NCBI GenBank assembly: GCA_902812365.1
Contig: CADDZC010000015.1
Span: 1 to 56,519 of the forward strand
Reading direction: 5' to 3'
DNA length: 56,519 nucleotides
Origin: Acidobacteriota bacterium
Lineage (GTDB): Bacteria > Acidobacteriota > Terriglobia > UBA7540
Every line of letters starts with the position of its first letter. Position 1 is the stretch's first letter. This document shows positions 16,273-26,154 of the stretch, piece after piece. The notes below the pieces were generated by a model that saw only the letters and a list, made by a program, of their open reading frames with translations, did no database searches and was not told where the DNA came from. The translations under genes were made by a program, and so were the position numbers.

Positions 16273-17562
16273 ATGAACCGACGTCGATTTCTACAAACCG
16301 GTGCCGCCGCGAGCCTGGCTCTTAAGGGCTTTCCGGCGATTCTCGGTGACACGCCGCAAAGGTTTCGCACGGCCTTGATTGGTGCGGGATGGTGGGGCAT
16401 GAACATCGGCCATGTCGCGATGCAGTCGGGTGCCTCCAAAATCGTGGCCCTGTGCGACGTGGACGAGAACCAGTTGCGGCCGGCCGTGGAAAATGTAGAA
16501 AGACTTTCGGGCGACCGCCCGCGGGTTTACAAAGACTTTCGGGACTTGCTCGCCAAAGAAAAGCCCGATATCGCCATTGTCGCGACTCCTGACCATTGGC
16601 ATCCCCTCATCGCCATCGCGGCGGTCAAGGCCGGAGCTCATGTTTATGTGGAAAAGCCCGTCAGCCACACGATCCTGGAGGGCAAGGCGATGGTGAGGGC
16701 CGCCCGGGAATCCGATCGCGTGATGCAGGTGGATTTGTGGCGGCGTGTCTCCCCGGATCATGTCGCGGGTATGGAGTTTCTAAAATCCGGAAAGGCCGGC
16801 AAGATCGGCATGGTGCGCGCCTTTGTTCATTATCCAGGGGGACCGGGAGAGCCGACGCCGGATTCGGACCCGCCGCCCGGCCTCGACTGGGACCTGTGGT
16901 GCGGTCCCGCGCCCTACCGGAATTTTAACCGCGCCATTCACCCCAAAGGGTTTCGCCAGTTCCTCGAATACGCCAACGGGCAACTTGGTGACTGGGGCGT
17001 CCATTGGATGGACCAAATCCTATGGTGGACGGAGGAAAAATATCCGCGCAAGGTCTATTCGACCGGTGGACGTTGGATCAAACGCGACTCGACGAACGCC
17101 CCGGACACCCAAATCGTCGCCTTCGAGTTCGAGACGTTCACAGCGCACTGGGAGCATCGCCTCTACGCTGGCAACCGGGCGGAGAAAGCTTACGTGGGGT
17201 GCTATTTTTATGGAACGGAAGGTACGTTTCATATGGGGTGGACCGATGGCTGGACGTTTTACCCGGACACCGACAACAAGCCGCTGGTCCACATGGACGC
17301 CCATCTGGACGAGCCCGACGATCAGAACATCGCGCTGCTGTGGGCCAATTTTATTGACGCCATTCGCTCCCGCCAGCGTCCGGTGCGAGACATTGAGATC
17401 GGCCATCGTTCGACCAACATGAGCTTGCTAGGGATGCTCTCCCTCAAGCTCGGGCGCTCCATCGAATGGGATGGCGAGAAGGAAGAAGTGGTCGGCGACC
17501 CCGAGGCGAACAGGCTGCTCCGCCGCGAATACCGCAGCCCGTGGAAGTATCCGGAGGTGTGA
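16273..17562 (+). CDS. Tat-exported Gfo/Idh/MocA oxidoreductase
   Basis: This 429-residue protein begins with a twin-arginine-type leader (MNRRRFLQTG, then an Ala/Leu-rich stretch). A Rossmann NAD(P)-binding domain starts at about residue 34 with GAGWWGMN, and the family EKP motif follows at about 130. The C-terminal substrate-binding domain contains the conserved DWGVHWMDQ helix with its histidine. Family members oxidise sugars or inositols with a tightly bound cofactor, and glucose-fructose-oxidoreductase relatives work in the periplasm after Tat export. The specific sugar is unknown. ATG 16273 is used because it begins the Tat leader. A LolA-like gene follows after 30 bp. Confidence 0.9.
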   Translation: MNRRRFLQTGAAASLALKGFPAILGDTPQRFRTALIGAGWWGMNIGHVAMQSGASKIVALCDVDENQLRPAVENVERLSGDRPRVYKDFRDLLAKEKPDIAIVATPDHWHPLIAIAAVKAGAHVYVEKPVSHTILEGKAMVRAARESDRVMQVDLWRRVSPDHVAGMEFLKSGKAGKIGMVRAFVHYPGGPGEPTPDSDPPPGLDWDLWCGPAPYRNFNRAIHPKGFRQFLEYANGQLGDWGVHWMDQILWWTEEKYPRKVYSTGGRWIKRDSTNAPDTQIVAFEFETFTAHWEHRLYAGNRAEKAYVGCYFYGTEGTFHMGWTDGWTFYPDTDNKPLVHMDAHLDEPDDQNIALLWANFIDAIRSRQRPVRDIEIGHRSTNMSLLGMLSLKLGRSIEWDGEKEEVVGDPEANRLLRREYRSPWKYPEV

Positions 17563-17592
17563 TCGGGGGCGCAAGAGTTCTGAGGAGGGTTC

Positions 17593-18378
17593 ATGAGGAA
17601 GAAGGAGGGAAGGTTTTGGGTCTGCGGGCTGGTGGCTTTTTGCCTGGCCGGCCCCATCCGCCTGTCAGCGGGCGATCGCAAAGACCCGAAGGCTGTCGAG
17701 GTTGCCCAGGCGCTTCGGCAGGCGCTCGGCGGAGACGACGCTTGGCAAAAGGCGCACTTTGTGCGTTTCGACTTCATTGTGGCACAAGGGCCGGCCACGC
17801 TCGTCGATCGTTCCCATCTTTGGGATCAGTGGACCGGCCGCTATCGTTACGAAGAACGGCTGAAAGATGGCAGGGTCAAAATCGTGCTCTTCAACACGGC
17901 CACGAAGAAAGGTCAGGTTTTCTTAGGGGGAACGCGGGTACCGGATGGGGAGGCTAAGAGGGACCTGGACGATGCCTACGCGGCGTACATCAACGACATG
18001 TGGTGGCTGGCCATGCCCTGGAAATGGATGGACCCGGGCGTCAATCTGAAATACCTGGGCTCGACAACGCGCGGCCATGAAACGGATGATGAAGTCGAGT
18101 TAACCTTCAATCATGTCGGCCTCACGCCGGGCGACCGTTATCACGCCTTGGTCTCGCGGAAATCGCATCTCATGACGCATTGGGACTACGTGTTGCAAAG
18201 CCACGAAAAAGGTTCGTGGGACTGGGAATACGGCGAAACACACGGTATGAAACTGGCGAGCAATCACAGGAGCTCCGATGGCAAGACGACCATCAACATG
18301 GGCGTGGTGCGCGTGCTGGACGCAATCGACGATGCGTTCTTCACCGATCCGGCGCGCCGGCTGGCGGAGCTGAAATGA
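17593..18378 (+). CDS. Exported LolA-like protein (DUF6503-type)
   Basis: This 261-residue protein has a short basic N-terminus and hydrophobic segment ending around Leu-Ser-Ala-Gly, consistent with a signal peptide. The mature part shows an ALGGDDAW helix, a long beta-rich region and the segment DMWWLAMPWKWMDPGVNL, which recalls the DUF6503/LolA-like group that carries a Tyr/Trp-Trp-Leu-Met-Pro motif. These are outer-membrane lipoprotein-carrier-like folds of unknown role. GGAGGG lies 5-10 nt upstream of the ATG. It follows the Gfo/Idh gene closely and precedes the glutaredoxin-like gene on the same strand, so the three may form an operon. Confidence 0.7.
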   Translation: MRKKEGRFWVCGLVAFCLAGPIRLSAGDRKDPKAVEVAQALRQALGGDDAWQKAHFVRFDFIVAQGPATLVDRSHLWDQWTGRYRYEERLKDGRVKIVLFNTATKKGQVFLGGTRVPDGEAKRDLDDAYAAYINDMWWLAMPWKWMDPGVNLKYLGSTTRGHETDDEVELTFNHVGLTPGDRYHALVSRKSHLMTHWDYVLQSHEKGSWDWEYGETHGMKLASNHRSSDGKTTINMGVVRVLDAIDDAFFTDPARRLAELK

Positions 18379-18430
18379 AGCCCGGGAGAACTGGGCGGAG
18401 CCGAGCGTTATGGTTCGGCGGGGAGAAATA

Positions 18431-18685
18431 ATGGCGCGTCCACCCATTCGGATCTACACCCGAAGCTGGTGCGAAGATTCGCAAGCCGCCAAAGAGTTCC
18501 TGCAGAAACTGCACCTGACTTTCGAGGAGATCGACATCGAGCAAGAACCGGAAGCCGCCAGGTTTGTCGAGCGCGTGAACCAAGGCAAGCGAAGAACCCC
18601 GACGCTCGACGTGGGCGGCCGCACGTTCGCCTGCTCGCCGTTTGACGAACAGAAGCTTCGCCGTGAACTGGGCTTGCCTGAATAG
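18431..18685 (+). CDS. Glutaredoxin-like protein, CxxS active site
   Basis: An 84-residue thioredoxin-fold protein in which the redox site is Cys14-Glu-Asp-Ser17, a monothiol variant of CxxC. A cis-proline in Arg-Thr-Pro-Thr lies at about residue 57, with a Gly-Gly turn after it. Glutaredoxins of this size reduce mixed disulfides or carry glutathione-type adducts. ATG 18431 is preceded by GGGGAGAA and removes seven poorly conserved residues from the longest frame. It is the third gene of the Gfo/Idh set and converges with tolC. Confidence 0.85.
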   Translation: MARPPIRIYTRSWCEDSQAAKEFLQKLHLTFEEIDIEQEPEAARFVERVNQGKRRTPTLDVGGRTFACSPFDEQKLRRELGLPE

Positions 18686-18690
18686 CCTGT

Positions 18691-18719
18691 GTCGCCCCGC
18701 AGAAGACACGGTGGGCGAC
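18691..18719. terminator. GC-rich stem-loop between convergent genes
   Basis: GTCGCCC (18691-18697) pairs with GGGCGAC (18713-18719) around a 15-nt loop, starting six bases past the glutaredoxin-like stop codon. No T-run follows, so termination is only plausible. The rest of 18720-18916 shows nothing further. Confidence 0.3.
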
Positions 18720-18916
18720 CACCCCGGGGCCTTTCGAGGATGACCCAGCGTACCGCGCCGGGTGGGCCATCTCCCGCGCCGTCACTTTGGGGGTAAGCAA
18801 TTTGGCATTCGGGCGGCTGCCGGAGCGCGGAGTCGGAGAGTCCGATGGCAGGGAATCTGCGACTCCATGCTGTCCCGTTCAGGGCGATCCATGGACCGGC
18901 TTTGCCCAGCGCTGGA

Positions 18917-20944
18917 TCAGTTCGAAGCCGGAGGAGTCGAGGCGGGCGGCGCGCCGGGTATGTTGGGAATCCGGTTCGCTTCCCCGCGCCGCGCCGCGGC
19001 CATCTGGATGTGGTGTTTATCCAGGATGGTGCCGGTGGCCTGTTGGAACTGCACCAGGGCCTGCGCATAGGCGGCGCGGGCCTTGGCTTCGTTGCCCTCG
19101 GCGGTGGTAAGGTCCCGCTCGGTTAGAATCACGTTGAGGGTGGTGGATTCGCCCAGTTTAAACTTTTTCTGTTCAGCCTCCAGCGTCTGCTGGGCTAGAA
19201 TTCTAGCCTTGACGGCGGCGTCAATCTGGGCCTTGGCCTGAGTCACGGCAATTTCGGCGTTGCGCACGTCTTGTTCGATGGCGTTTTTTGTCCGCTGCAG
19301 TTGGGTCTCAAGCTGGCGACGTTGCAACAGCGCCGTGGTGGCGTCGGCCTGGGCCTGGCGATTGCGAATCGGGATGGTCAGCGTCAGCCCGATCGAATAA
19401 TCGGGATAGGTACCGTGGAGCAACTGGGTCAGCGACTGCAAAGATCCTCCCTTCTGAATGCCGACTACCGGCGGCGGAATAATTCGACCGCCCACGTTGC
19501 ATTGCAAGCGCGTGGGATCAAAGGTAGCCCCGGCCGGGCAACTTCCGAAGACGGGCCGGTTACCCGCCAAGCCAAAATCGGCGAAAGAAGCGAAGGCGTT
19601 CAGGGAGGGAAGCAGGCCGTTGCGAGTGAATTGGATCGTCAGGTCCTGATTCCGGAGGTTGAGCAGCGTCTGCTCAATCTCGGGACGGTTCTTGGCGGCC
19701 TCCGCCAGAGCCTCCGGCAGGGGGGGGAGGTCGCTCGGCTGTGGCTCCGGAAGTGAGTCCGTGGGCTCCACCTCAACCCCCGCCAGCTCGGAGTCCACGC
19801 GCTTGGAGAGCGCCGTTTTAAGTTTCTCGCCGTCCTCCCGATAAGTGGTTTGGGCCACAATCAGGGCTTGCTGGTCGGCGGCGAGCTCAGATTCAGCCCG
19901 CACGACTTCGATCGGAGCGAGCGTGCCGATCTGTACCTGCTTCTTGTTGTCGTCCAAAAGCTTCTGGGAATAATTCACGGCCTGTTGTGCGACTCGCACG
20001 TTCTCGCGGTCGGCGAGCAAGGTGTAGTAAAGGATGAGAATCTGCCCCACGGTCGTAATGACCTGCTGACGAAAGGCGCTGTCCGTTACTTTCAGGTCGT
20101 TGCGCGCGATGCGGAGTTGGGCCGCATTGGCACGATAACCGAAGCCTTTCAAAAGCGGCTGGCTGACCGTGATCCCGAAAAAGGCGGGCACGTAAGGATT
20201 AAACAATTGGAACTGTTGGTTGTTAGACTGGCGGCTCCCGTTGACGCTTAAGACGTAGCTCGTGCCGGTCCGGAAGCCCTGGCCGAAAAAGGTGCCGTAC
20301 TGGGCGCTGTGAAACGTAGAGACGGGGATGCCGCTGAGGACCAGGGAGTTGAGCGGCGTCGAACTCTGGTCCAGCGCCGCACTGAAGCCGGCGAACGGAT
20401 CGCAGCAGCCAGCCGATCCCAGATTGACGGCCCCGCCACCACCTGAAAAGCCGCCGGCGTTTCCGGTACCGCCTCCGCCCGCGCTCGTTGAGTTACCACC
20501 GATTGCTCCGGCGAACAGGGCGTTGGAAATCTGAGTGATCCCCGATACGCCGCGAGCCGCGCCGCCCGCCTTCGTGCGAAGGTAGTCCGCCTGCGCCAGC
20601 GGAATGTCATACCGGGCGACGGCAATATCCAGATTGTTTTCAAGCGCGAGAGAGATAGCATCCTCGAGCGAAAGCTCCAGCTTGCCTTTCTGGATGAGCG
20701 CATGGAGCAACTCCGAGTTGCTCATCGAAGGCTCGGGTACGGGGAGGCTGTGAAAGGCGTCAAAGAAGTTCGGAAACGCCCGCCCCTGCGAGTAGTTCAT
20801 GTCCATCACATTGGTCGAGGACGCCGGCGAGCGCGACGGCGGCGAAGATTGTTGGGCGAGGAGACCGGTGCCCCCTGGCAAGACGCCGATCAGGCTTCCG
20901 GCCAGAGCCATGGCCATCCACCGCGAATCAAATACCCTCATCAT
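18917..20944 (-). CDS. TolC-family outer-membrane efflux protein
   Basis: This 675-residue protein has a signal peptide (hydrophobic segment about 11-31, ending at Ala-Gln-Gln) and two TolC-type repeats made of long coiled-coil helices. Typical TolC helix patterns are visible at about 90-125 and 400-650, with QADATTALLQRRQLETQLQ-type heptads. A Gly/Ser-rich insertion with a Cys-Cys pair lies at about 150-190 in the first barrel hairpin. TolC proteins form the trimeric exit duct of RND, MFS or ABC efflux and type I secretion systems. No membrane-fusion or pump gene is adjacent, so its partner is encoded elsewhere. AAGGAGAAAG precedes the ATG. Confidence 0.9.
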   Translation of the reverse strand: MMRVFDSRWMAMALAGSLIGVLPGGTGLLAQQSSPPSRSPASSTNVMDMNYSQGRAFPNFFDAFHSLPVPEPSMSNSELLHALIQKGKLELSLEDAISLALENNLDIAVARYDIPLAQADYLRTKAGGAARGVSGITQISNALFAGAIGGNSTSAGGGGTGNAGGFSGGGGAVNLGSAGCCDPFAGFSAALDQSSTPLNSLVLSGIPVSTFHSAQYGTFFGQGFRTGTSYVLSVNGSRQSNNQQFQLFNPYVPAFFGITVSQPLLKGFGYRANAAQLRIARNDLKVTDSAFRQQVITTVGQILILYYTLLADRENVRVAQQAVNYSQKLLDDNKKQVQIGTLAPIEVVRAESELAADQQALIVAQTTYREDGEKLKTALSKRVDSELAGVEVEPTDSLPEPQPSDLPPLPEALAEAAKNRPEIEQTLLNLRNQDLTIQFTRNGLLPSLNAFASFADFGLAGNRPVFGSCPAGATFDPTRLQCNVGGRIIPPPVVGIQKGGSLQSLTQLLHGTYPDYSIGLTLTIPIRNRQAQADATTALLQRRQLETQLQRTKNAIEQDVRNAEIAVTQAKAQIDAAVKARILAQQTLEAEQKKFKLGESTTLNVILTERDLTTAEGNEAKARAAYAQALVQFQQATGTILDKHHIQMAAARRGEANRIPNIPGAPPASTPPASN

Positions 20945-21444
20945 GGAACTTTCTCCTTGTGGGCGGAAGTCACGATACGTCCCGGCCTCACAAACAGTTT
21001 ACGAAACTTTCCGACGTCGAGTTTCATCCTCGGGTTAGCATCACGCCTTGTTGACGTCTCCGATCCATCTCATGAACGTTCGGCGGGTTGCGTCACGAAA
21101 CCGGGTCTTGAGCGTTGCGACCCCCATGGGCTCCCGCAGGTGGTGGGAATGATCGGCCGACGGGGAACAAATACCACCTCAGTCTACCAGAACCCGAGCG
21201 AGCGCGGAACATTCGGAGTCCACCGGAAACAGGTGGAAGTTCTCGGCTTGAAAGGATTATGCCATGGGCACATTCGGTGCCAACCCACAACTCATCGTAA
21301 GTGATTCACTTTACTGACCGTTACGAGCCACGGTAGAGGTTTGGGCGATATCGCCGTGCCCGTTTCTAGGACGAGACTGTCCGCAAACGGACACCGACCC
21401 CCGGGGTTGCTCGTCGCTAGCGGTTGGTTGTACCGTAACCATCG
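20945..21444. other. 500-bp intergenic region between divergent tolC and truA
   Basis: No convincing gene lies here; short frames on both strands lack ribosome-binding sites and protein-like composition. It must hold the promoters of the two divergent genes. A near-palindrome GTAAGTGATTCACTTTAC occurs at 21297-21314. Nothing else stands out. Confidence 0.5.
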
Positions 21445-22314
21445 ATGGCTGATTATCCGAAGACCGCCAGCAACCCATGGCGGAATATTCGACTGACCCT
21501 GGCTTACGACGGCACCGACTTTTACGGGTGGCAGCGGCAGCCAAACGTGCCCACGGTTCAGGGCTTGTTGGAAGAGAGGCTCGGGCGCATCCTCGGCGAA
21601 ACCGTGTCGATTAACGGCTCGGGAAGAACTGACGCCGGGGTGCATGCAGTTGGGCAGGTGGCAAACTTCAAGACGACCTGTCCCATCCCGTGCCCCAATC
21701 TGGTCGTTGCGCTCAACCACTCGTTGCCACCGGCGATTCGGATCCACCAGGCCTCCGACGTACCGCCGGATTTTCATGCCCGCCATGACGCCCGATCCAA
21801 AACATATCGGTACCGGATTCTTCGGGCGCACGTCTGCTCACCCTTTTTGTGGCGCTTTGTCTGGCATTGCCCTCATCCCCTGCTTGATCACGAAAGAATG
21901 GCCGAAGCAGCCAAGTTGTTTGAAGGCGAATACGATTTTCGATCCTTCGCCGCCGGGGATGGCCAGGCGCGAGAAGATCTTGCCGGGTCTTCGTCGCCGG
22001 AGCATGATAGGGGTGTGCACGGGAGAGGGGGGACGACGGTTCGAATCATCTTCCGTTCTCGCCTATTCTGGCACACGCGGACCAGAATGCTGGTGTACGA
22101 GGTGACGGGGAGCGGTTTTCTGCATCGGATGGTGAGAAACATGGTGGGTACGATGATCGAAGTGGGGCGGCAAAAACTCGCCCCGGCGGACATCCCGCGC
22201 CTTCTCGCGGCGCGTGAACGGAGACTGGCCGGTCCGACGGCTCCCCCGCAGGGTCTGTGTCTTATGAAGGTCGAGTATGGTGGGATCGTGCCGGGGTCTG
22301 ACATGTCGGGATGA
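21445..22314 (+). CDS. truA: tRNA pseudouridine synthase A
   Basis: This 289-residue enzyme converts uridine to pseudouridine at positions 38-40 of the tRNA anticodon arm. The catalytic Asp63 lies in the signature [11 protein letters not shown]. Upstream is the family's [14 protein letters not shown] segment, and the C-terminal half has the [12 protein letters not shown] motif. Length is slightly above average because of an Asp/Gly/Arg-rich loop around residues 170-195. Acting in the cytoplasm, it is a housekeeping gene. The stop codon is 7 bp ahead of trpG, so the two are probably co-transcribed. Confidence 0.96.
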   Translation: MADYPKTASNPWRNIRLTLAYDGTDFYGWQRQPNVPTVQGLLEERLGRILGETVSINGSGRTDAGVHAVGQVANFKTTCPIPCPNLVVALNHSLPPAIRIHQASDVPPDFHARHDARSKTYRYRILRAHVCSPFLWRFVWHCPHPLLDHERMAEAAKLFEGEYDFRSFAAGDGQAREDLAGSSSPEHDRGVHGRGGTTVRIIFRSRLFWHTRTRMLVYEVTGSGFLHRMVRNMVGTMIEVGRQKLAPADIPRLLAARERRLAGPTAPPQGLCLMKVEYGGIVPGSDMSG

Positions 22315-22321
22315 CACCCCT

Positions 22322-22885
22322 ATGGTACTCGTAATCGACAACTACGACTCGTTTACCTACAACCTAGTCCAGTACCTCGGCGAGTTGGGCGCGGCGGTTG
22401 AGGTCCGGCGCAACGATCAGACGACCGTGGAGGAGATCGAGCGCCTGGCTCCTGAGCGTATCGTCATTTCCCCTGGCCCGAAGACGCCAAGCGAGGCGGG
22501 AATCTGCCTGGATCTGATCCGAAGATGTTCCGGACGCTTCCCCATCCTCGGCGTGTGCCTTGGGCACCAAGCGATCGGCCAAGCGTTCGGCGGCAAAGTG
22601 ATCCGGGCGCCGGAAATTATGCACGGCAAGGTCAGCAATATTGAACACGACGGCCGGACGATTTTTTCCGGCCTCCCCAACCCCTTCTCGGCCACTCGTT
22701 ACCATTCGCTGATCGTCGAGCGCGAGACGCTGCCCGCCTGCCTCGAAATCTCCGCGACCTCGGCGCGCGGTCTCATCATGGGACTGCGTCACAAGGAGAT
22801 GAAGGTGGAAGGAGTTCAGTTCCATCCCGAGTCAGTGCTGACGGATGCCGGGAAACAGTTACTGGCAAACTTCCTGAAGCTCTAA
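22322..22885 (+). CDS. trpG: Anthranilate/aminodeoxychorismate synthase glutaminase subunit
   Basis: This 187-residue class I glutamine amidotransferase supplies ammonia to TrpE for anthranilate, or to PabB for p-aminobenzoate. The catalytic triad is visible: Cys79 in GVCLGHQ, and His168 with Glu170 in FHPES. The N-terminal [11 protein letters not shown] signature is present. ATG 22322 is chosen since homologues begin at this point; the frame extends 15 codons into truA. No trpE or pabB is next to it, so it may serve both pathways, and pabA would be an equally valid name. It converges with trpD across 101 bp. Confidence 0.94.
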   Translation: MVLVIDNYDSFTYNLVQYLGELGAAVEVRRNDQTTVEEIERLAPERIVISPGPKTPSEAGICLDLIRRCSGRFPILGVCLGHQAIGQAFGGKVIRAPEIMHGKVSNIEHDGRTIFSGLPNPFSATRYHSLIVERETLPACLEISATSARGLIMGLRHKEMKVEGVQFHPESVLTDAGKQLLANFLKL

Positions 22886-22986
22886 TTACCATCCTGGCCC
22901 GTGGAAAGCGCACGGCTTCCGAGCGGATACAACGGCTGAACCGGTTGCCGCCGGTGTTGTTGGTTCGCGGTCCATCGAAGACGCCA

Positions 22987-24039
22987 TCACGCCCGGAATT
23001 TCCGCGTGAACTCGGCAAGCGCGGTGAGCTTGCCGCGGGCCGCGCCCGAATCGATGGCGCGGGCAGCTATCGCGAGACCCTCGACAAGGTTCTGGGCCTT
23101 GCCCGCGACGACCAGCGCCGCCGAGGCATTGGCCAGCACCGCATCGCGCTGCGGCCCCGGCTCGCCGCTCAGGAGGCGATCCAGCAGCTCGGCGTTGCGA
23201 ACGACGTCTCCACCTTCGAGCGAGCCTGGGGCGGCCCGCGGTAAGCCAAAATGTTCGGGAGTGATCTCGCCGGTCCGGATGTCGTGGCCCTGGAACTCGG
23301 AAAACCGCGTGGGGCCGGTGGTCGAGATTTCATCCATGCCTTCCCAGCTGTGCACCACCCAAGCGCGTCGCGCGCCGACGGCGGCCAGGGCCCGGGCCAT
23401 CAACTCGGTGTGGCCAGCGTCGTACACCCCCACCAGTTGTACGGACGCCCGAAGAGGGTTCGTGAGCGGACCGAGCAGGTTAAAGACCGTCTTCGTCTTA
23501 AGCGCCCGCCGGGCGTTCATGACGTGCTTCATCGCCAGGTGCAGATGAGGCGCAAAAAGAAATACCATCCCGACGGTTTCCAGACACTCGCCGATGCGCT
23601 CCAAAGGTAAGTCAACGATCACTCCCAAGGCTTCTAACACGTCGGCGCTCCCGCAGCGGCTCGAGATCGAACGATTGCCGTGTTTCGCCACTCGCACACC
23701 GGCCGCAGCGGCAACGATCGCCGTCGCGGTTGAAACATTGAAGGTGCCGAGGCCGTCCCCACCCGTGCCGCAGGTATCCAGCAGCGGCTCGCCCCCTCGG
23801 CTTCCGTTGGCGCGAACGCCGGCCTGTTCCAACACCTGGGCCGCCTTGGCCCGCATGACTTCGGCAAAGCCTACCAGCTCCTCGACCTGCTCGCCTTTTT
23901 CGCGCAACGCGAGGAGGAACTCAATGATCTCGGCATCGGACACAGAGCCGGAAAGCAGGCTCTCCATCACCGCCCGCGCCTCCGCGCGCGTCAGGTGCTC
24001 GCGCTGCTTCAACCGCGCTGTGACTCCTGCGATCTCCAT
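22987..24039 (-). CDS. trpD: Anthranilate phosphoribosyltransferase
   Basis: This 350-residue enzyme transfers phosphoribose from PRPP to anthranilate, the second step of tryptophan synthesis. Family signatures are clear: DTCGTGGDG with FNVST for [25 protein letters not shown], and NLLGPLTNP. Length is normal, with a helical N-terminal domain of about 75 residues. It lies tail-to-tail with trpG instead of in a trp operon, and its 5' end is divergent from the sigma54 activator gene. No regulatory leader or attenuator is evident in the short upstream gap. Confidence 0.96.
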   Translation of the reverse strand: MEIAGVTARLKQREHLTRAEARAVMESLLSGSVSDAEIIEFLLALREKGEQVEELVGFAEVMRAKAAQVLEQAGVRANGSRGGEPLLDTCGTGGDGLGTFNVSTATAIVAAAAGVRVAKHGNRSISSRCGSADVLEALGVIVDLPLERIGECLETVGMVFLFAPHLHLAMKHVMNARRALKTKTVFNLLGPLTNPLRASVQLVGVYDAGHTELMARALAAVGARRAWVVHSWEGMDEISTTGPTRFSEFQGHDIRTGEITPEHFGLPRAAPGSLEGGDVVRNAELLDRLLSGEPGPQRDAVLANASAALVVAGKAQNLVEGLAIAARAIDSGAARGKLTALAEFTRKFRA

Positions 24040-24167
24040 CTCACCGAATTATATCGTTTTTCGCTCTTATAGGACGCCGAACAGCGGAGAATGTGCACTT
24101 GTCGCGCCAACCGACTCCACCGTATACTTCGAACGATGGAAGTCGGCCTGAAGCGGGCGCACAGCCT

Positions 24168-26093
24168 ATGACACCCAAGCTGATTGCCATTTCCGGACCT
24201 CTGAAGGGCAGCTCCTTTCCGCTTTCTGACGCCGAAATCAGCATTGGGCGTGCCCAGTCCAATCGTGTCTGCATTGCGGATATTGCCGTGTCTCGCCGCC
24301 ATTGTGTAGTGAGGAAGGAGGGCGACCAGTTCCGGCTGACCGATCTTGAAAGCCGCAACGGTTCGTTTGTGAACGGTGTGCCCGTCAAGCAGCACGATCT
24401 GAGACACGGTGACCGCATCGAGATCGGCGACTCACTGTTCTTGTTCCTCACCGAAGACGGTGACGTGAGCTCCCCGGCCGGTCCCGTGGAGCTGACCGAT
24501 AGCGGCAGCATCTCTCACCCGACCGTCCGATTGCGGCGTGAAGACGCGCTCTACCTGCAGCCTGACAAGGTGCTGGGCACCCTGCCGGCGTCGCGCAAAG
24601 CCCGCGACCTCAAAGTTTTGCTCGAAATCAGTACGGCTATCAACTCGATCCGCGGCCTGGAGGCCTTGCAGCGCCGGCTGCTGGAGCTTATCTGCGGAGC
24701 CATTCCGGCCGAACGCGGGGCCATCCTGATGCTGGGTGAGAACCCGAACGATTTTTCCTCGGTTTTCGGCTGGGACAAGCTGCCGGGAACGATGCGGCCG
24801 GTGCAGGTCAGCCGCACGATCATCCGTCAAGTGATGCAGGAGCGGGTAGCCATTCTCAGCAACGACATTCCGGACACGGCTGCGTTGAGCTCCTCGGAAA
24901 GCCTGGTCATCTCGCGCGTCAGCTCGCTACTGGCTGTGCCGCTGATGGTGTTCGAGAGGCTGGTGGGGATCATCTATCTTGACACCAGCAATCCTGCCGG
25001 CCGTTTCGACGAAGATCATCTGCAACTGCTGACCGGCATTGCCGGTATCGCTTCTGTGGCCCTTGAAAACGCTCGGCGTATCGAATGGCTGGAAAGTGAG
25101 AATCAGCGCCTGCAGGCAGAGATCAAGGTTGAGCATAACATGGTCGGCGAGAGCGAGCGGATGCGGGAGGTCCATCAGTTCATCGCCAAGGTGGCGCCGC
25201 GAGATTCCACCGTGCTCATCTCGGGCGAAACCGGGACTGGCAAGGAGCTCGTGGCGCGGGCCATTCACCAGAACAGCCCCCGGGCCGCGAAGCCATTTGT
25301 CGCGATCAATTGCGCCGCGCTGACAGAAACTTTGCTCGAAAGCGAACTGTTCGGCTACGAAAAGGGAGCCTTTACCGGGGCCCTCGGCCAGAAGAAAGGC
25401 AAGATCGAGGTGGCCGATGGCGGCACGCTGTTTCTGGATGAGATCGGAGAACTAGTACCCGCGCTCCAGGCAAAGCTACTCCGGGTGCTTCAGGAGCGCG
25501 AATTTGAACGCGTCGGCGGAACGCGACCGATCAAAGTGGATGTGCGCTTCATTGCCGCCACCAACCGCAACTTGGAAGAAGCCAGTCAAAGGGGGATGTT
25601 CCGCCAGGACCTGTTCTTTCGCCTCAACGTCGTTTCGCTCACGATGCCGCCGCTACGCGAGCGGCGGGACGATATCCCCCTGTTAGCCAGTTACTTCGCA
25701 GCTAAATACAGCCGCAAATGCAATCGTCGCCTCATGGGTATCTCGCCCGAGGCTCGTGCCGCGCTGATGCAATATGACTGGCCGGGTAACGTCCGCGAGC
25801 TTGAAAACGCCCTCGAACGTGCTGTGGTGCTGGGATCGGGCGATTTAATCTTGCCCGAAGACTTGCCCGAAGGAATCCTCGAGACCGAACCTGCCGAAGG
25901 GGTTGCGGTTGCCCGCTATCACGAGGCGGTTAAGGAGACCAAGAAGCAGCTCATTGCCAGGGCCGTCGAGCAGGCCGGAGGCAATTACACGGAGGCCGCA
26001 AAGCTGCTCGGAGTTCACCCCAATTATCTGCACCGCCTCATTCGCAATCTCAACCTCCGAGCCGACCTGAAGAGAATTGAAGTCAGAAAATAG
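24168..26093 (+). CDS. FHA-GAF-AAA+-Fis sigma54-dependent activator
   Basis: This protein of about 641 residues has an N-terminal FHA domain (about 20-95; Arg28, Ser42, His45 and Asn64 fit phosphothreonine binding). A GAF domain follows (about 145-315), then a short coiled coil. The AAA+ domain has Walker A GETGTGKE near 352, the sigma54-contact GAFTGA near 400 and Walker B LFLDEIGE near 423. A Fis-type helix-turn-helix occupies about 595-640. It should remodel sigma54-RNA polymerase, probably gated by a Ser/Thr kinase through the FHA domain and by a ligand through GAF. The start is placed at ATG 24168, just ahead of the FHA fold; ATG 24093 adds 25 unlikely residues. Its target promoters are unknown. 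Confidence 0.93.
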   Translation: MTPKLIAISGPLKGSSFPLSDAEISIGRAQSNRVCIADIAVSRRHCVVRKEGDQFRLTDLESRNGSFVNGVPVKQHDLRHGDRIEIGDSLFLFLTEDGDVSSPAGPVELTDSGSISHPTVRLRREDALYLQPDKVLGTLPASRKARDLKVLLEISTAINSIRGLEALQRRLLELICGAIPAERGAILMLGENPNDFSSVFGWDKLPGTMRPVQVSRTIIRQVMQERVAILSNDIPDTAALSSSESLVISRVSSLLAVPLMVFERLVGIIYLDTSNPAGRFDEDHLQLLTGIAGIASVALENARRIEWLESENQRLQAEIKVEHNMVGESERMREVHQFIAKVAPRDSTVLISGETGTGKELVARAIHQNSPRAAKPFVAINCAALTETLLESELFGYEKGAFTGALGQKKGKIEVADGGTLFLDEIGELVPALQAKLLRVLQEREFERVGGTRPIKVDVRFIAATNRNLEEASQRGMFRQDLFFRLNVVSLTMPPLRERRDDIPLLASYFAAKYSRKCNRRLMGISPEARAALMQYDWPGNVRELENALERAVVLGSGDLILPEDLPEGILETEPAEGVAVARYHEAVKETKKQLIARAVEQAGGNYTEAAKLLGVHPNYLHRLIRNLNLRADLKRIEVRK

Positions 26094-26154
26094 GTGTGGA
26101 ACACGATGGCCTAGCGGCCCGGACGGGCGCCTGCGCTGTCCGCTCGCGGTCTCG

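Noticed and set aside
22020-22045. GGTTCGAATC, a T-arm-like string
   Set aside because: It lies within the truA coding frame and has no other tRNA elements around it.
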